From JBEKCB01 sp052139675 (lineage in GTDB: Bacteria > Planctomycetota > Brocadiia > CAIUPP01): a stretch of DNA of 64,000 nucleotides. The DNA lies in the NCBI GenBank assembly GCA_052139675.1, contig JBKQWE010000097.1, forward strand, positions 31,477-95,476, in the 5' to 3' direction. Shown piece after piece: positions 1-7,671 of the stretch. Both the position numbers and the translations under genes were made by a program. Every line of letters begins with the position of its first letter. The first letter of the stretch is position 1. The notes beneath the pieces were generated by a model, which saw only the letters and a list, made by a program, of their open reading frames with translations, was not told the DNA's origin and ran no database searches.

Positions 1-621
1 CAAGGCCGGAAAAACCGTGCCGAGTTTCTTCGCGCTGACATATTGCTCGGCGAGCGCGGCGAGTTGCCCCGCCGTGGTCGTCGCGCTGGCCGGTGAGGAC
101 TTCAGCCGCGCGGCGAGTTGCCGCACCTTGATGTCCGGCACCTCGATGATCGCCTGCGCGCGTCCTTCGCGCAGGACGATCCGGCCGGCGCCGGGATAAT
201 CGCTGCTGCGGCCGGCGACCAGGCACAGGTCGTTGCCCGAGGCGGCGAATCTCTCCATCAGCCCGCGGATGACTTCGGGCGCGATGACCTTGTCGCCGGC
301 GGCGATCAGCACGTACTCCGGGCTGTCAATGCCCGCGAGCATCTCCACCGCGCAGCGCACCGCGTCACCGGTCCCCTTGGGCTGCGTCTGATATGCGAAG
401 AGGACGTGATAGCCCTTGCCGCTGAGCGTGTCCATCACCTTCTCGCCGCCGCGCCCGATGACGACGGCGTGCTTGTGGATTCCCGCCTGCTCGTACGTCT
501 GCAGGGCATACTCGATGACCGAGATCGTGCCGACCTGGCAGCAGGCCTTCGGCCGGAGTTCCGGCGGCATGCGGCTGCTCGCGCCAGCCGCCATCGCGAT
601 GGAGTAAACCTCCGACGACAT
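1..621 (-). CDS. Sugar-phosphate nucleotidyltransferase (partial, N-terminal 207 codons)
   Basis: GlmU/RfbA-type nucleotidyltransferase that would join a sugar 1-phosphate to an NTP. The N-terminus reads as a Rossmann-like strand followed by AAGASSRMPPELRPKA, the nucleotide-binding loop of this superfamily in variant form. Further on are the QPKGTGDAV stretch (residues about 81-89) and YVLIAAGDKV (about 105-114, the metal-binding Asp region). ATG at 621 starts the recognisable domain directly. The C-terminus lies beyond the left edge, so any left-handed beta-helix or second domain cannot be seen. It lies 54 bp downstream of the galactokinase-like gene on the same strand, so kinase and nucleotidyltransferase probably act in succession in sugar activation or salvage. 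The exact sugar is unknown. Confidence 0.8.
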   Translation of the reverse strand, partial: MSSEVYSIAMAAGASSRMPPELRPKACCQVGTISVIEYALQTYEQAGIHKHAVVIGRGGEKVMDTLSGKGYHVLFAYQTQPKGTGDAVRCAVEMLAGIDSPEYVLIAAGDKVIAPEVIRGLMERFAASGNDLCLVAGRSSDYPGAGRIVLREGRAQAIIEVPDIKVRQLAARLKSSPASATTTAGQLAALAEQYVSAKKLGTVFPAL

Positions 622-675
622 AGGATGCCTTATCTCAATCGTGATTGTGATCGAATGGGATCCGGACTACATCCA

Positions 676-2337
676 TCATACCGCGAAAACGCCCGAACCG
701 CCAACCGGAGAGTAGACTTCGGCGGCGACTTCGAGCCGGCGGGGTTCGTAATAGGTGTTCGCGACGTTTTTGAGGAGGTCAGCGACGCAGTCCTTGTGCA
801 CAATCGCATGCACCGCACCGCCGAGGCCGGCGCCGACGACCCGCGCGGCCACCACTCCATGAGTCGCCAGGCAGGTATCCACCAGGATATCGAGTTCAGG
901 AAGGCTCGCGTCATATCCGCCGGGCATCCGCCAGAGCGCCGCGCCCGCCGCGCGGGCCGGATCGCCGCTCTCCAGGTCCGCGGCGCGCGCCTCAATGAGC
1001 CGGTCGGGCATGGATTTGTCCATCGGCTCGCGCCGGCCGGAGGAGGCCACGCGTGTGACGCGGTCCCCGTCATGCGAGATATTGACGATCTCGCCGAACT
1101 CGGCCGTGTTGCCGCTATGCAGCGCCCGGGCCGCCAGGCTGGAGCGCAGGCATTCGGCCATCCCGAAGGCGCAGATCTGCCGGACCGGATATCCGCGCGC
1201 CGGCGGCGCGTGCGAGCCGAAAATGTGCCGGACCCGCTCCTCGTGCTCGGGCAGGGCCGCGAGAATCTCCTCGCGCGTCATCCGCCCCGGCAGGGCAAGC
1301 AGCAGGCGGCAAGTTTCCGCCTCAGTCAGCCCCAACGTCGCGCAATTCACGTCGCGCAGCAGCCGCATTTTCGGCGCGAGGTCCGGATATCGCTTCCTCA
1401 ACAGCAGCAGGCCGAACTCGTAAGAGGCGATGCGGTTGTTGAACTCGTCGCGCGCGGTGGACGACTTGTTGGCCTCGATCAGGCTGTTGCAGAGCACCAC
1501 GCGCAGGTCCTCCGGGAACGGCGCGGAGTCCACGGTCAGCGGATGCGAGCCGAGGTTCGACACGCGGCCGAACTTCCCGAACTTGATCGCGGCGTGGTCG
1601 CCGCAGCCGCCGCGCGTGCCGACGTACCATTCCGCCTGGCCGCAGATTTCCACCTGCTCCGGGTCGGGGATCGGCAGGCGGTTGAAGTGGATCAACGCCT
1701 CCGCGGCGACGACGACGACCGAGGAGGACGAGCTGACTCCGGCGCCGCGCGGCAGAGTGCCCGCGATGAGCATGTCCGCCCCGCGCAGCGGAGTCGTCGG
1801 CGCTCCGGGAAGAGTCGGCCGGATGTGTTCGAGGTAGAGCGCCGCGGACTTGATGTAATTGATCCATTCGCCCGCGGTGCCGGCGGCCTTGCGTTCCGCG
1901 GCCCGCGCCTGCGTCCAGCGGTCCCAGTCCTCGATCTTCTCCGTTCCCAGTTCCTGCTGAATGCGGAATTTCCGGCGCGGGAACAGGCGCTCGTGAGGAG
2001 TCGCGCAATCGAGGAGGTCGTCCTGCCGCGGCCGGCAGAGGCACCAGGTCTCGCGCACGGCGATCGGGTTCACCACGCCGCCGCGGTGGTCCACGTGCAT
2101 GCCGATCAGGTTGATGCGTCCGGCGGAACGCACGAGCAGCACCGGGGCGTCGCCGGGAAAGAGGCGCGGGAAGAGGTCCAGCATCTCGAGGACGAACGCG
2201 GCTTTCTCGCGCAGAAGCGGCCGGTCCGCGCCGTAGATCGCCGAGAGCGAGGCAAAAGCGCGGCTGGCCGGGTCGCGCAGGAGGTTCACCCATTCCTGAA
2301 CCGGCCGCAGCTCCGCGAGCGCCTGCGAGTTCGCCAT
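676..2337 (-). CDS. Galactokinase-like GHMP sugar kinase
   Basis: Predicted to phosphorylate a sugar at C1 with ATP. All three GHMP motifs are visible: the galactokinase signature GRINLIGMHVDH (residues 73-84), the phosphate-binding loop LPRGAGVSSSSS (195-206) and the C-terminal GAGLGGAVHAIVH. The Glu of the usual GEH triad is Met80, and the catalytic-Asp region reads GGCGDH. The 553-residue length exceeds the roughly 380-400 of GalK, with extra sequence between motifs 1 and 2. Both points argue for a substrate other than plain galactose, for example another hexose or pentose. It probably forms an operon with the downstream nucleotidyltransferase. The family call is firm; the substrate is open. 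Confidence 0.85.
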   Translation of the reverse strand: MANSQALAELRPVQEWVNLLRDPASRAFASLSAIYGADRPLLREKAAFVLEMLDLFPRLFPGDAPVLLVRSAGRINLIGMHVDHRGGVVNPIAVRETWCLCRPRQDDLLDCATPHERLFPRRKFRIQQELGTEKIEDWDRWTQARAAERKAAGTAGEWINYIKSAALYLEHIRPTLPGAPTTPLRGADMLIAGTLPRGAGVSSSSSVVVVAAEALIHFNRLPIPDPEQVEICGQAEWYVGTRGGCGDHAAIKFGKFGRVSNLGSHPLTVDSAPFPEDLRVVLCNSLIEANKSSTARDEFNNRIASYEFGLLLLRKRYPDLAPKMRLLRDVNCATLGLTEAETCRLLLALPGRMTREEILAALPEHEERVRHIFGSHAPPARGYPVRQICAFGMAECLRSSLAARALHSGNTAEFGEIVNISHDGDRVTRVASSGRREPMDKSMPDRLIEARAADLESGDPARAAGAALWRMPGGYDASLPELDILVDTCLATHGVVAARVVGAGLGGAVHAIVHKDCVADLLKNVANTYYEPRRLEVAAEVYSPVGGSGVFAV

Positions 2338-2550
2338 TCCTGGAGACTCCTAAGGTCCGCGCGCCAAATCGGTCAGTCGCCTTTCAGCGACGAGACTATA
2401 TGTCCAAGCAGCCGCTGTCAAGTGGTGTTTTGGGTGCCTCGCAGACCGCGGCAGGTTGGGAATGCCTGAAGGTTTGCTGCGAAAAGGCGGCGGGAAGGCA
2501 CGGTCGCTGTCCACTCTCCCGCGGCACGGCGGTCCGGTCCGGCCCGCTGT

Positions 2551-2952
2551 TCACCCGGCGACCGCCGGCGGGAGAAAGGACCTGACCTTGCCGATCAGTT
2601 GATCCAGATCCACGGACTTATCCAGGAACTCGGCGACCGGCAGCCCGGCGGCGTCAGAGTCCGAGGCGCCGGACTTGATCGTGAGCTTCTGATTCAGCCC
2701 CGTCAACATCAGGATGGGAATTCGGCTCAACTCGCGGCGCCGGCACATGGCGCGCGCCAGTTCCAGGCCGGCGAGGTCGTCTTCGGGAAACATCACGTCC
2801 AGGATGACCAGGTCGGGCGCGCGGCTCTGCATCTCCTCCAACGCGGCGCCGGGGTCCGACTGCACGATCATCTCGTGCCCTTCGTGGCGCAGGGCGAGGG
2901 CTATCGCCTCGGTGAATGCCTCGTCATCATCCACGATCATCAGATACGCCAC
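2551..2952 (-). CDS. Response regulator, receiver domain only
   Basis: Single-domain CheY-like receiver of 133 residues with no output domain. The acidic pocket VDDDEA (7-12), the phosphoacceptor Asp52 in VILDVMF, the switch Thr in LMLTG and the conserved Lys in FLDKS are all present. It would carry a phosphoryl signal to a partner protein instead of binding DNA. It is divergent from two more stand-alone receivers (3110 and 3524). The nearest kinase gene is the GAF histidine kinase at 7672. Which kinase feeds it cannot be told from sequence. Confidence 0.9.
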   Translation of the reverse strand: MAYLMIVDDDEAFTEAIALALRHEGHEMIVQSDPGAALEEMQSRAPDLVILDVMFPEDDLAGLELARAMCRRRELSRIPILMLTGLNQKLTIKSGASDSDAAGLPVAEFLDKSVDLDQLIGKVRSFLPPAVAG

Positions 2953-3000
2953 AGGCCTGCCCTCCTTCTCCGAAGCGTCTCCCGGCGGCCGCGCCCGAGG

Positions 3001-3029
3001 TTGACACTCATACCACTTTGTGGTACACT
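3001..3029 (+). promoter_or_regulatory. Sigma-70-type promoter with an operator palindrome in the spacer
   Basis: TTGACA (3001-3006), a 17-bp spacer, then TACACT (3024-3029). The spacer holds the perfect palindrome TACCAC-TTT-GTGGTA (3011-3025), which overlaps the first bases of the -10. A bound repressor would block RNA polymerase directly. It lies about 80 bp before the first plus-strand receiver gene and points toward the operon that continues through metF. No obvious cognate repressor is in the window. Confidence 0.7.
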
Positions 3030-3109
3030 AGCAAAACGCAGGGCGGTCGTCAAGCTGTAAAACATTCAGAGGCAGGAAGATGAGCGCAAGACCAGTGGAA
3101 GGAAGAGAC

Positions 3110-3499
3110 ATGGGAGCAAGAATACTCGTCGTGGACGATGACAAGGATTATCTCCTTGCGGTAAAGCTGATGCTCGAGGCCGAGTCCTTCAACGTCGCCA
3201 CCGCCGAGAGCACGGGCGCGGCGACGAAACATCTGAAGAAGACCCGCCCGGACCTGATCTTGCTGGACGTGCGTATGCCCGAGAAGGATGGGTTCACTTT
3301 CTGCGACGAACTGGCGGCGAGCCCGGAATACACCGGTATCCCCATCGTTCTCGTCACCGCAGTGGCCGAGAGCCCTGGGCTGATGATGTACGCCTTCGAG
3401 AAAGACCACGCCCTCAGCGCGAAAGAAGTCCTTCCGAAGACCGCCGTCCAGCAGGACCTCGTCGCAACGGTGAAGCGGTGCCTTCGAGCGAAGAAATAG
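3110..3499 (+). CDS. Response regulator, receiver domain only
   Basis: CheY-like receiver without an output domain, 129 residues from the chosen start. It has the acidic pair in VVDDDKDY, the phosphoacceptor Asp53 in LLDVRMPEKDG, VLVTA for the switch residue and LPKTA with the conserved Lys. ATG 3110 is preferred over the in-frame ATG at 3080, because GGAAGGA lies about 6 nt upstream of it while the upstream start has its purine run almost touching the codon. It is the first gene after the operator-bearing promoter at 3001 and is followed 24 bp later by a second receiver. Confidence 0.88.
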   Translation: MGARILVVDDDKDYLLAVKLMLEAESFNVATAESTGAATKHLKKTRPDLILLDVRMPEKDGFTFCDELAASPEYTGIPIVLVTAVAESPGLMMYAFEKDHALSAKEVLPKTAVQQDLVATVKRCLRAKK

Positions 3500-3523
3500 C
3501 GCCAACACGGAAAGGTGCGGCAG

Positions 3524-3955
3524 ATGGTCGCCCCGGCGAAAAGCATACTCCTGATTGACGATGATCGGGAACTCGTGACCGCCCACAAGCTCCTCCTGGA
3601 GGAGGCGGGCTACCGCGTGAGCGCGGCGTACGACGGACTGAGCGGCTTGGAACTGGCCCGCGCCGAGAAGCCCGACCTGGTCATTCTGGACATCATCATG
3701 GGCAGCCCGGAAGCAGGATTCGAGTTGTGCAGGGAGCTGCGCGCCGACGCGTCGTTGAAGAACTCCCGCCTGCTCGTCCTGTCCGCCGTCGGCCGGGAGT
3801 TCAAGATGGCGTTCGAGCCGGACAGCCTGTGGCTCCCGGCCGACCGCTTCCTCGAGAAACCGGTTGACGCCGAAACGTTGATGGCCGAGGTGCGAGGCAT
3901 GCTCGGCCAGCCTGACCCGCGCCAAACCAAGGCCGCACTATCCCAGGAGCACTGA
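3524..3955 (+). CDS. Response regulator, receiver domain only
   Basis: A third stand-alone receiver (143 residues). It shows IDDDREL for the acidic pocket, Asp56 in VILDIIMGS, VLSA in place of the usual switch Thr (a Ser), and FLEKPVD with the conserved Lys. A GTG at 3515 is in frame, but ATG 3524 sits about 9 nt after GGAAAGG and is preferred. Its stop is 2 bp before the GTG of the flavoprotein gene, so translation of the regulator and the metabolic genes is probably coupled. The C-terminal tail of about 20 residues is polar and looks disordered. Confidence 0.87.
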   Translation: MVAPAKSILLIDDDRELVTAHKLLLEEAGYRVSAAYDGLSGLELARAEKPDLVILDIIMGSPEAGFELCRELRADASLKNSRLLVLSAVGREFKMAFEPDSLWLPADRFLEKPVDAETLMAEVRGMLGQPDPRQTKAALSQEH

Positions 3956-3957
3956 AA

Positions 3958-5934
3958 GTGGAACGTCCGTTTCCCCCTTGCCAGGCCGCATGTCCGGTCC
4001 GCACCGACACGCGGGAATACGTGAACTTGATCGCCTGGGGCCGGTTTGAGGAAGCGCTCCAGGTGATCCGCAAAGTCAACCCGTTCCCGTCCGTCTGCGG
4101 CCGGATATGCCAGCATCCCTGCGAGGCAAAATGCCGCCGTGGAGCGCTGGACGCCGCCGTGGCGCTGAAGGAATTGAAGCGCTTCGTCACGGAGATCGAG
4201 ACCGCTCCAGGCCCGGTCCCGGAAATGCCGCCGGTGACGCGCGGCAAGATCGCCGTCGTCGGCGCAGGGCCGTCCGGCCTGACCGCTGCGCAGGACCTGC
4301 GCGAGATGGGCTATGGAGTCACCGTCCTGGAGCGACTGGCGCACCCGGGCGGCATGCTGAATCTCATCCCCAAGTACAGGCTTCCCGAGCGCATATTGAG
4401 GAAGGATGTGGAGGCGATCCTCGCGCGGGGGATAGAGCTCAGGTGCAATTGCGAGATCGGCCGCGACGTGCGCCTGTCCGATCTCCAGGCGGAAGGATAC
4501 CAGGCCGTCATCGTGTGCGCCGGCCTTTCGCGCAGCCGCGGCCTCGCCCTGCCCGGTTTCGGCGCGGAGCGGTTTCTCGCGGCCATTCCGCTGATGATGG
4601 ACGTGTGGGCCGGAAACCCCGTGCCGGTGGGCCGAAAAGCGCTGGTGATCGGCGGCGGTAACGTGGCCGTGGACGTGGCTAGAACCCTGCGTCGTCTCGG
4701 TGCGGAACAGGTCACGATGGCCTGCATGGAGTCCCATAAAGAGATCCCCGCCTCCGAGGAAGAAATCGCCGCCGCCACGGAAGAGGGCATCGGCCTGATG
4801 CCGTCCTGGGCCCCGAAACGGGTGCTGAAGAAGGATGGCCACGTCGCGGGCCTCGAGCTGATGCGCGTCACGCGGGTCTTCGACGACAAAAAGCGGTTCA
4901 GCCCTCAGTACGATCCCGCCCATGTGAAGGCGGTCTCCGCGGACATGGTCGTGCTCACGATCGGCCAGGCGGGCGACACAAGCTGGACTCTCGGTTCGCC
5001 GGTGAAGCTGGACCGGCGCGGCCGGATTGTCGCCGACCGGGAGTTGCACAGCACGAGCGAGCCGCGCGTGTTTCTCGCAGGCGAGGTCCTCAACGGGCCG
5101 GGCAGCGCGATCCAGGCGATTGCGGACGGCCGCCGGGCTGCCGCCATCGTGGATCAGTTCCTGCGGACTGGAATCATGAAAAGCCCGCCGCCGGAAGAGC
5201 GCGCGATTGTCGGCGAGTTCCCGAAAGCGGCGCACGATAAGCTCCATCGCCTCGACCGTATGCCGATGCCCCAGGTTCCCGGCCCGGAGCGGCTCGCGGG
5301 GTTCCAGGAGCACGAACTCGGTTACGATCAGGCCGCGGCGCTCACGGAAGCCGGCCGCTGCCTGAATTGCGGGGCCGGGCCGACGATTGACGAGGTCAAA
5401 TGCGCTTCCTGCCTCGCCTGTTTCCGACTCTGCCCGCTCGACGGCATCACAATCGAGAAGAAGATGGTCGCGGCGCCGGAGACTTGCCAGGCATGCGGCC
5501 TGTGTGCGGCGGAGTGTCCCCAGGGCGCAATCACGGTGGGACACTGGACCCGCGAACAGTTCCGCGAGCAGATTGACCGCAACCTCGACGCCATCCGGCC
5601 TTCGCGCCCGCGCGCCGCAGTGGTGATGTGCGCGCACGCGGCGACTGCAAAGAGCGAGTCCGACGCCGCTGCCGTCCACCTCCGCGTGCCGTGCGTCACG
5701 CACCTCGCGGCTCGCGACCTTCTGCGCCTGGTCGCGAACGGGATAGAGGAAATCCGGGTCGTGCTTTGCAGCCCGGCCGCCTGCAAGCACGCGAGCGGCC
5801 AGCAACGGGCCAAGCAAGTCCTGACCGCCGCCGTGCAGCGGGCGCGCGCGGTGCGGCCGAAAGTGACGATCGAATTCGTCGAGGCCGGACAGGTCCTTTC
5901 CGAGAGTCCCTCCGTGCAAGGAGTTTCCCAATGA
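3958..5934 (+). CDS. GltD-like NAD(P)H flavoprotein fused to two [4Fe-4S] clusters and an FlpD/MvhD-like domain
   Basis: A 658-residue redox protein. The N-terminal iron-sulfur domain has Cys 8, 12, 47, 51, 55 and 59, as in the small subunit of glutamate synthase. An FAD-binding fold follows (VVGAGPSGLTAAQ, 100-112), then an NAD(P)-binding loop (IGGGNVAVDVAR, 231-242). Two ferredoxin motifs are at Cys 482/485/488/492 and 510/513/516/520. The last 110 residues carry Cys 558, 579, 604 and 609 and resemble the hydrogenase/heterodisulfide reductase delta subunit (FlpD/MvhD), although divergent. It overlaps metV by ATGA. The likely role is electron transfer from NAD(P)H, possibly with ferredoxin, to the MetVF reductase. 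It is not a glutamate synthase subunit: no large subunit is nearby. GTG start 2 bp after the receiver stop. Confidence 0.82.
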   Translation: MERPFPPCQAACPVRTDTREYVNLIAWGRFEEALQVIRKVNPFPSVCGRICQHPCEAKCRRGALDAAVALKELKRFVTEIETAPGPVPEMPPVTRGKIAVVGAGPSGLTAAQDLREMGYGVTVLERLAHPGGMLNLIPKYRLPERILRKDVEAILARGIELRCNCEIGRDVRLSDLQAEGYQAVIVCAGLSRSRGLALPGFGAERFLAAIPLMMDVWAGNPVPVGRKALVIGGGNVAVDVARTLRRLGAEQVTMACMESHKEIPASEEEIAAATEEGIGLMPSWAPKRVLKKDGHVAGLELMRVTRVFDDKKRFSPQYDPAHVKAVSADMVVLTIGQAGDTSWTLGSPVKLDRRGRIVADRELHSTSEPRVFLAGEVLNGPGSAIQAIADGRRAAAIVDQFLRTGIMKSPPPEERAIVGEFPKAAHDKLHRLDRMPMPQVPGPERLAGFQEHELGYDQAAALTEAGRCLNCGAGPTIDEVKCASCLACFRLCPLDGITIEKKMVAAPETCQACGLCAAECPQGAITVGHWTREQFREQIDRNLDAIRPSRPRAAVVMCAHAATAKSESDAAAVHLRVPCVTHLAARDLLRLVANGIEEIRVVLCSPAACKHASGQQRAKQVLTAAVQRARAVRPKVTIEFVEAGQVLSESPSVQGVSQ

Positions 5935-6611
5935 TTGTCGTCCGCCGAAAGCCGCTCGAGAGCATCCTCGCATTCCTGGCGCCGTATCGGAAGGTGCTGC
6001 TCCTCGGGTGCGGCTCCTGCGCGGCGGTTTGCTTCGCCGGCGGCGAGAAGGAGACGGAAGAAATGGCCTGCCTGCTGCCGGTCATGGCCGCGGACAAGGG
6101 AATGGACCTTGAGGTCCGCGCGGCGACCTGCCAGCGGGTCTGCGATTGGGAATTCGTCGAGCCCGTGCTCGCCGGAGACGAAAAGCCGGACGCGGTCGTC
6201 TCCTTCTCCTGTGGCGCGGGCACGAACCTCCTGGCGGACCACCTTGGCGCCATTCGCGTTTTCCCGGGCGTCGACACGCTCTTCATCGGCGCGACGACGG
6301 AGCATGGCCAGTGGCAGGAGATGTGCAGCGGTTGCGGCGACTGCGTCCTTGACCGCACGTTCGGCATTTGCCCCATCGCCCGGTGCAGCAAGAGCATATT
6401 GAACGGCCCGTGCGGCGGCTCGAAGAACGGGAAATGCGAGATCAACCCCGAGACGGACTGCGGATGGATCAAGATCGTGGAGCGGGCGCAGGCGCTGGGG
6501 AAGCTGGACGACCTCGCCGCCACATACATTGCGCCCAAGAACTGGGCCTCGTCACATCATGGCGGGCCCCGTCGAGTGAAAAGGGAGGACTTGAAAATTG
6601 CCAAGCCTTGA
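5931..6611 (+). CDS. metV: MetV-type iron-sulfur/zinc subunit of methylenetetrahydrofolate reductase
   Basis: Small Cys-rich protein of 226 residues that accompanies MetF in acetogen-type methylene-THF reductases. Cys motifs include GCGSCAAVC near the N-terminus, CQRVC, FSCGAGTN and the C-terminal signature CSGCGDC...GICPIARCSKS followed by LNGPCGGSKNGKCEINPE, typical of the MTHFR C-terminal zinc/FeS domain. ATG 5931 overlaps the stop of the flavoprotein gene (ATGA), with AAGGAG about 8 nt upstream. Its own end overlaps the metF start by 14 bp. Tight coupling of the three genes argues for one complex in the methyl branch of the Wood-Ljungdahl pathway or in methionine synthesis. No other Wood-Ljungdahl gene is in the window. 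Confidence 0.87.
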   Translation: MIVVRRKPLESILAFLAPYRKVLLLGCGSCAAVCFAGGEKETEEMACLLPVMAADKGMDLEVRAATCQRVCDWEFVEPVLAGDEKPDAVVSFSCGAGTNLLADHLGAIRVFPGVDTLFIGATTEHGQWQEMCSGCGDCVLDRTFGICPIARCSKSILNGPCGGSKNGKCEINPETDCGWIKIVERAQALGKLDDLAATYIAPKNWASSHHGGPRRVKREDLKIAKP

Positions 6612-7596
6612 CATAGCCGCGAAACCTCTCATCTCCGGCAGCCGGCTCGAGCGGGTGCTCCGCAGCGGGCAGTTCGCCGTGACCGCGGAGATCGGCCCGC
6701 CGCCGGGCTTCGACCCGAGCGTGGTGGTGACCAAGGGCGACCTGCTCCGCAGTTATGCCGACGCGCTCAACATCACCGATAACCAGACCGCCGTGGTGCG
6801 CCTCTCGAGCATCGCCGCGGCGGTCCTGCTGATGCAGCGCGGGATCGAGCCGGTGATGCAGATGACCTGCCGCGACCGCAACCGGATCGCCATCCAGAGC
6901 GATGTCCTCGGCGCCGCGAGCTTCGGCATCCGCAACTGCCTCTGCATCGCCGGAGACCACCAGTCCTTCGGCGCCGCCGGCAAGCTGAAGGGCCATCCGG
7001 GCGCGAAGAACGTCTACGACGTGGACTCGATCCAACTCGTGGCCATGCTGAAGAAGATGCGCGACGAGGGGCTGCTCGAGGGCGGAGACGCGATCGAGCA
7101 CGGCGGCCCGAAGCTCTTCATCGGGGCGGCCTGGACGCCGGTGACGGAAGCAGGCGATATCCGCGTTCTCCGTCTTGCAAAGAAAGTGGCAGCGGGCGCT
7201 GACTTTATCCAGACCCAGGGCGTGTACGACATTGAGGAGTTCAAGGGCATCATGTCGCGCGCGCGGGACCGCGGCCTGCACACGCGGACCTGCATCCTCG
7301 CAGGCGTGATCGTGCCCAAGAGCGCGGGGATGCTCCGCTACATGCAGTCCTCGGTGGCGGGCGTGAAGGTCCCCGATGCGCTGATCCAGCGGATGGCCGG
7401 CGTCAAGAAGGACAAGGCCCGCGAGGAAGGCAAGAAGATTTCGGTCGAGCTGATACAGCAACTCCGCGAGATCGAGGGCGTGAGCGGCGTGCATATCCAG
7501 GCGATCGAGTGGGAGGAAGCCGTGCCGGATATCGTCAAGGCGGCCGGACTCTTTCCCAGGCCGGAGGTCGAGCCGGCGCCTGCCAGCCAGGCCTGA
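6598..7596 (+). CDS. metF: Methylenetetrahydrofolate reductase
   Basis: TIM-barrel reductase converting 5,10-methylene-THF to 5-methyl-THF (332 residues). It has the family's ALNITDNQTA segment for flavin/folate binding, MQMTCRDRNR (the conserved TCRDRN motif), IAGDHQSFG and ADFIQTQGVYD. The start is TTG 6598, placed 9 nt after GGGAGG at 6583-6588; no in-frame ATG occurs near the beginning of the domain. It is a short MetF without a C-terminal regulatory extension. It depends on the adjacent MetV and presumably on the flavoprotein for electrons. Third gene of the flavoprotein-metV-metF operon. Confidence 0.92.
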   Translation: MPSLDIAAKPLISGSRLERVLRSGQFAVTAEIGPPPGFDPSVVVTKGDLLRSYADALNITDNQTAVVRLSSIAAAVLLMQRGIEPVMQMTCRDRNRIAIQSDVLGAASFGIRNCLCIAGDHQSFGAAGKLKGHPGAKNVYDVDSIQLVAMLKKMRDEGLLEGGDAIEHGGPKLFIGAAWTPVTEAGDIRVLRLAKKVAAGADFIQTQGVYDIEEFKGIMSRARDRGLHTRTCILAGVIVPKSAGMLRYMQSSVAGVKVPDALIQRMAGVKKDKAREEGKKISVELIQQLREIEGVSGVHIQAIEWEEAVPDIVKAAGLFPRPEVEPAPASQA

Positions 7597-7671
7597 CGAG
7601 CCGATAGTCCCCAGCCTTCGCCGCACACACCCACGGCGCGTCGGCCGCCCCGACACCGGTTCTTTCGGGCG

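Noticed and set aside
118..2469. 783-codon open frame on the plus strand
   Set aside because: Antisense to the nucleotidyltransferase and galactokinase-like genes, which carry clear motifs; the plus-strand product is Arg/Ala/His-rich low-complexity typical of GC-rich antisense frames.
3958..5934. Glutamate synthase small subunit (gltD)
   Set aside because: The extra ferredoxin and FlpD-like domains and coupling to metV/metF do not fit, and no gltB is nearby.
3610..5973. 787-codon open frame on the minus strand
   Set aside because: Antisense to the flavoprotein gene; no motif, and the real gene has well-placed cofactor sites.
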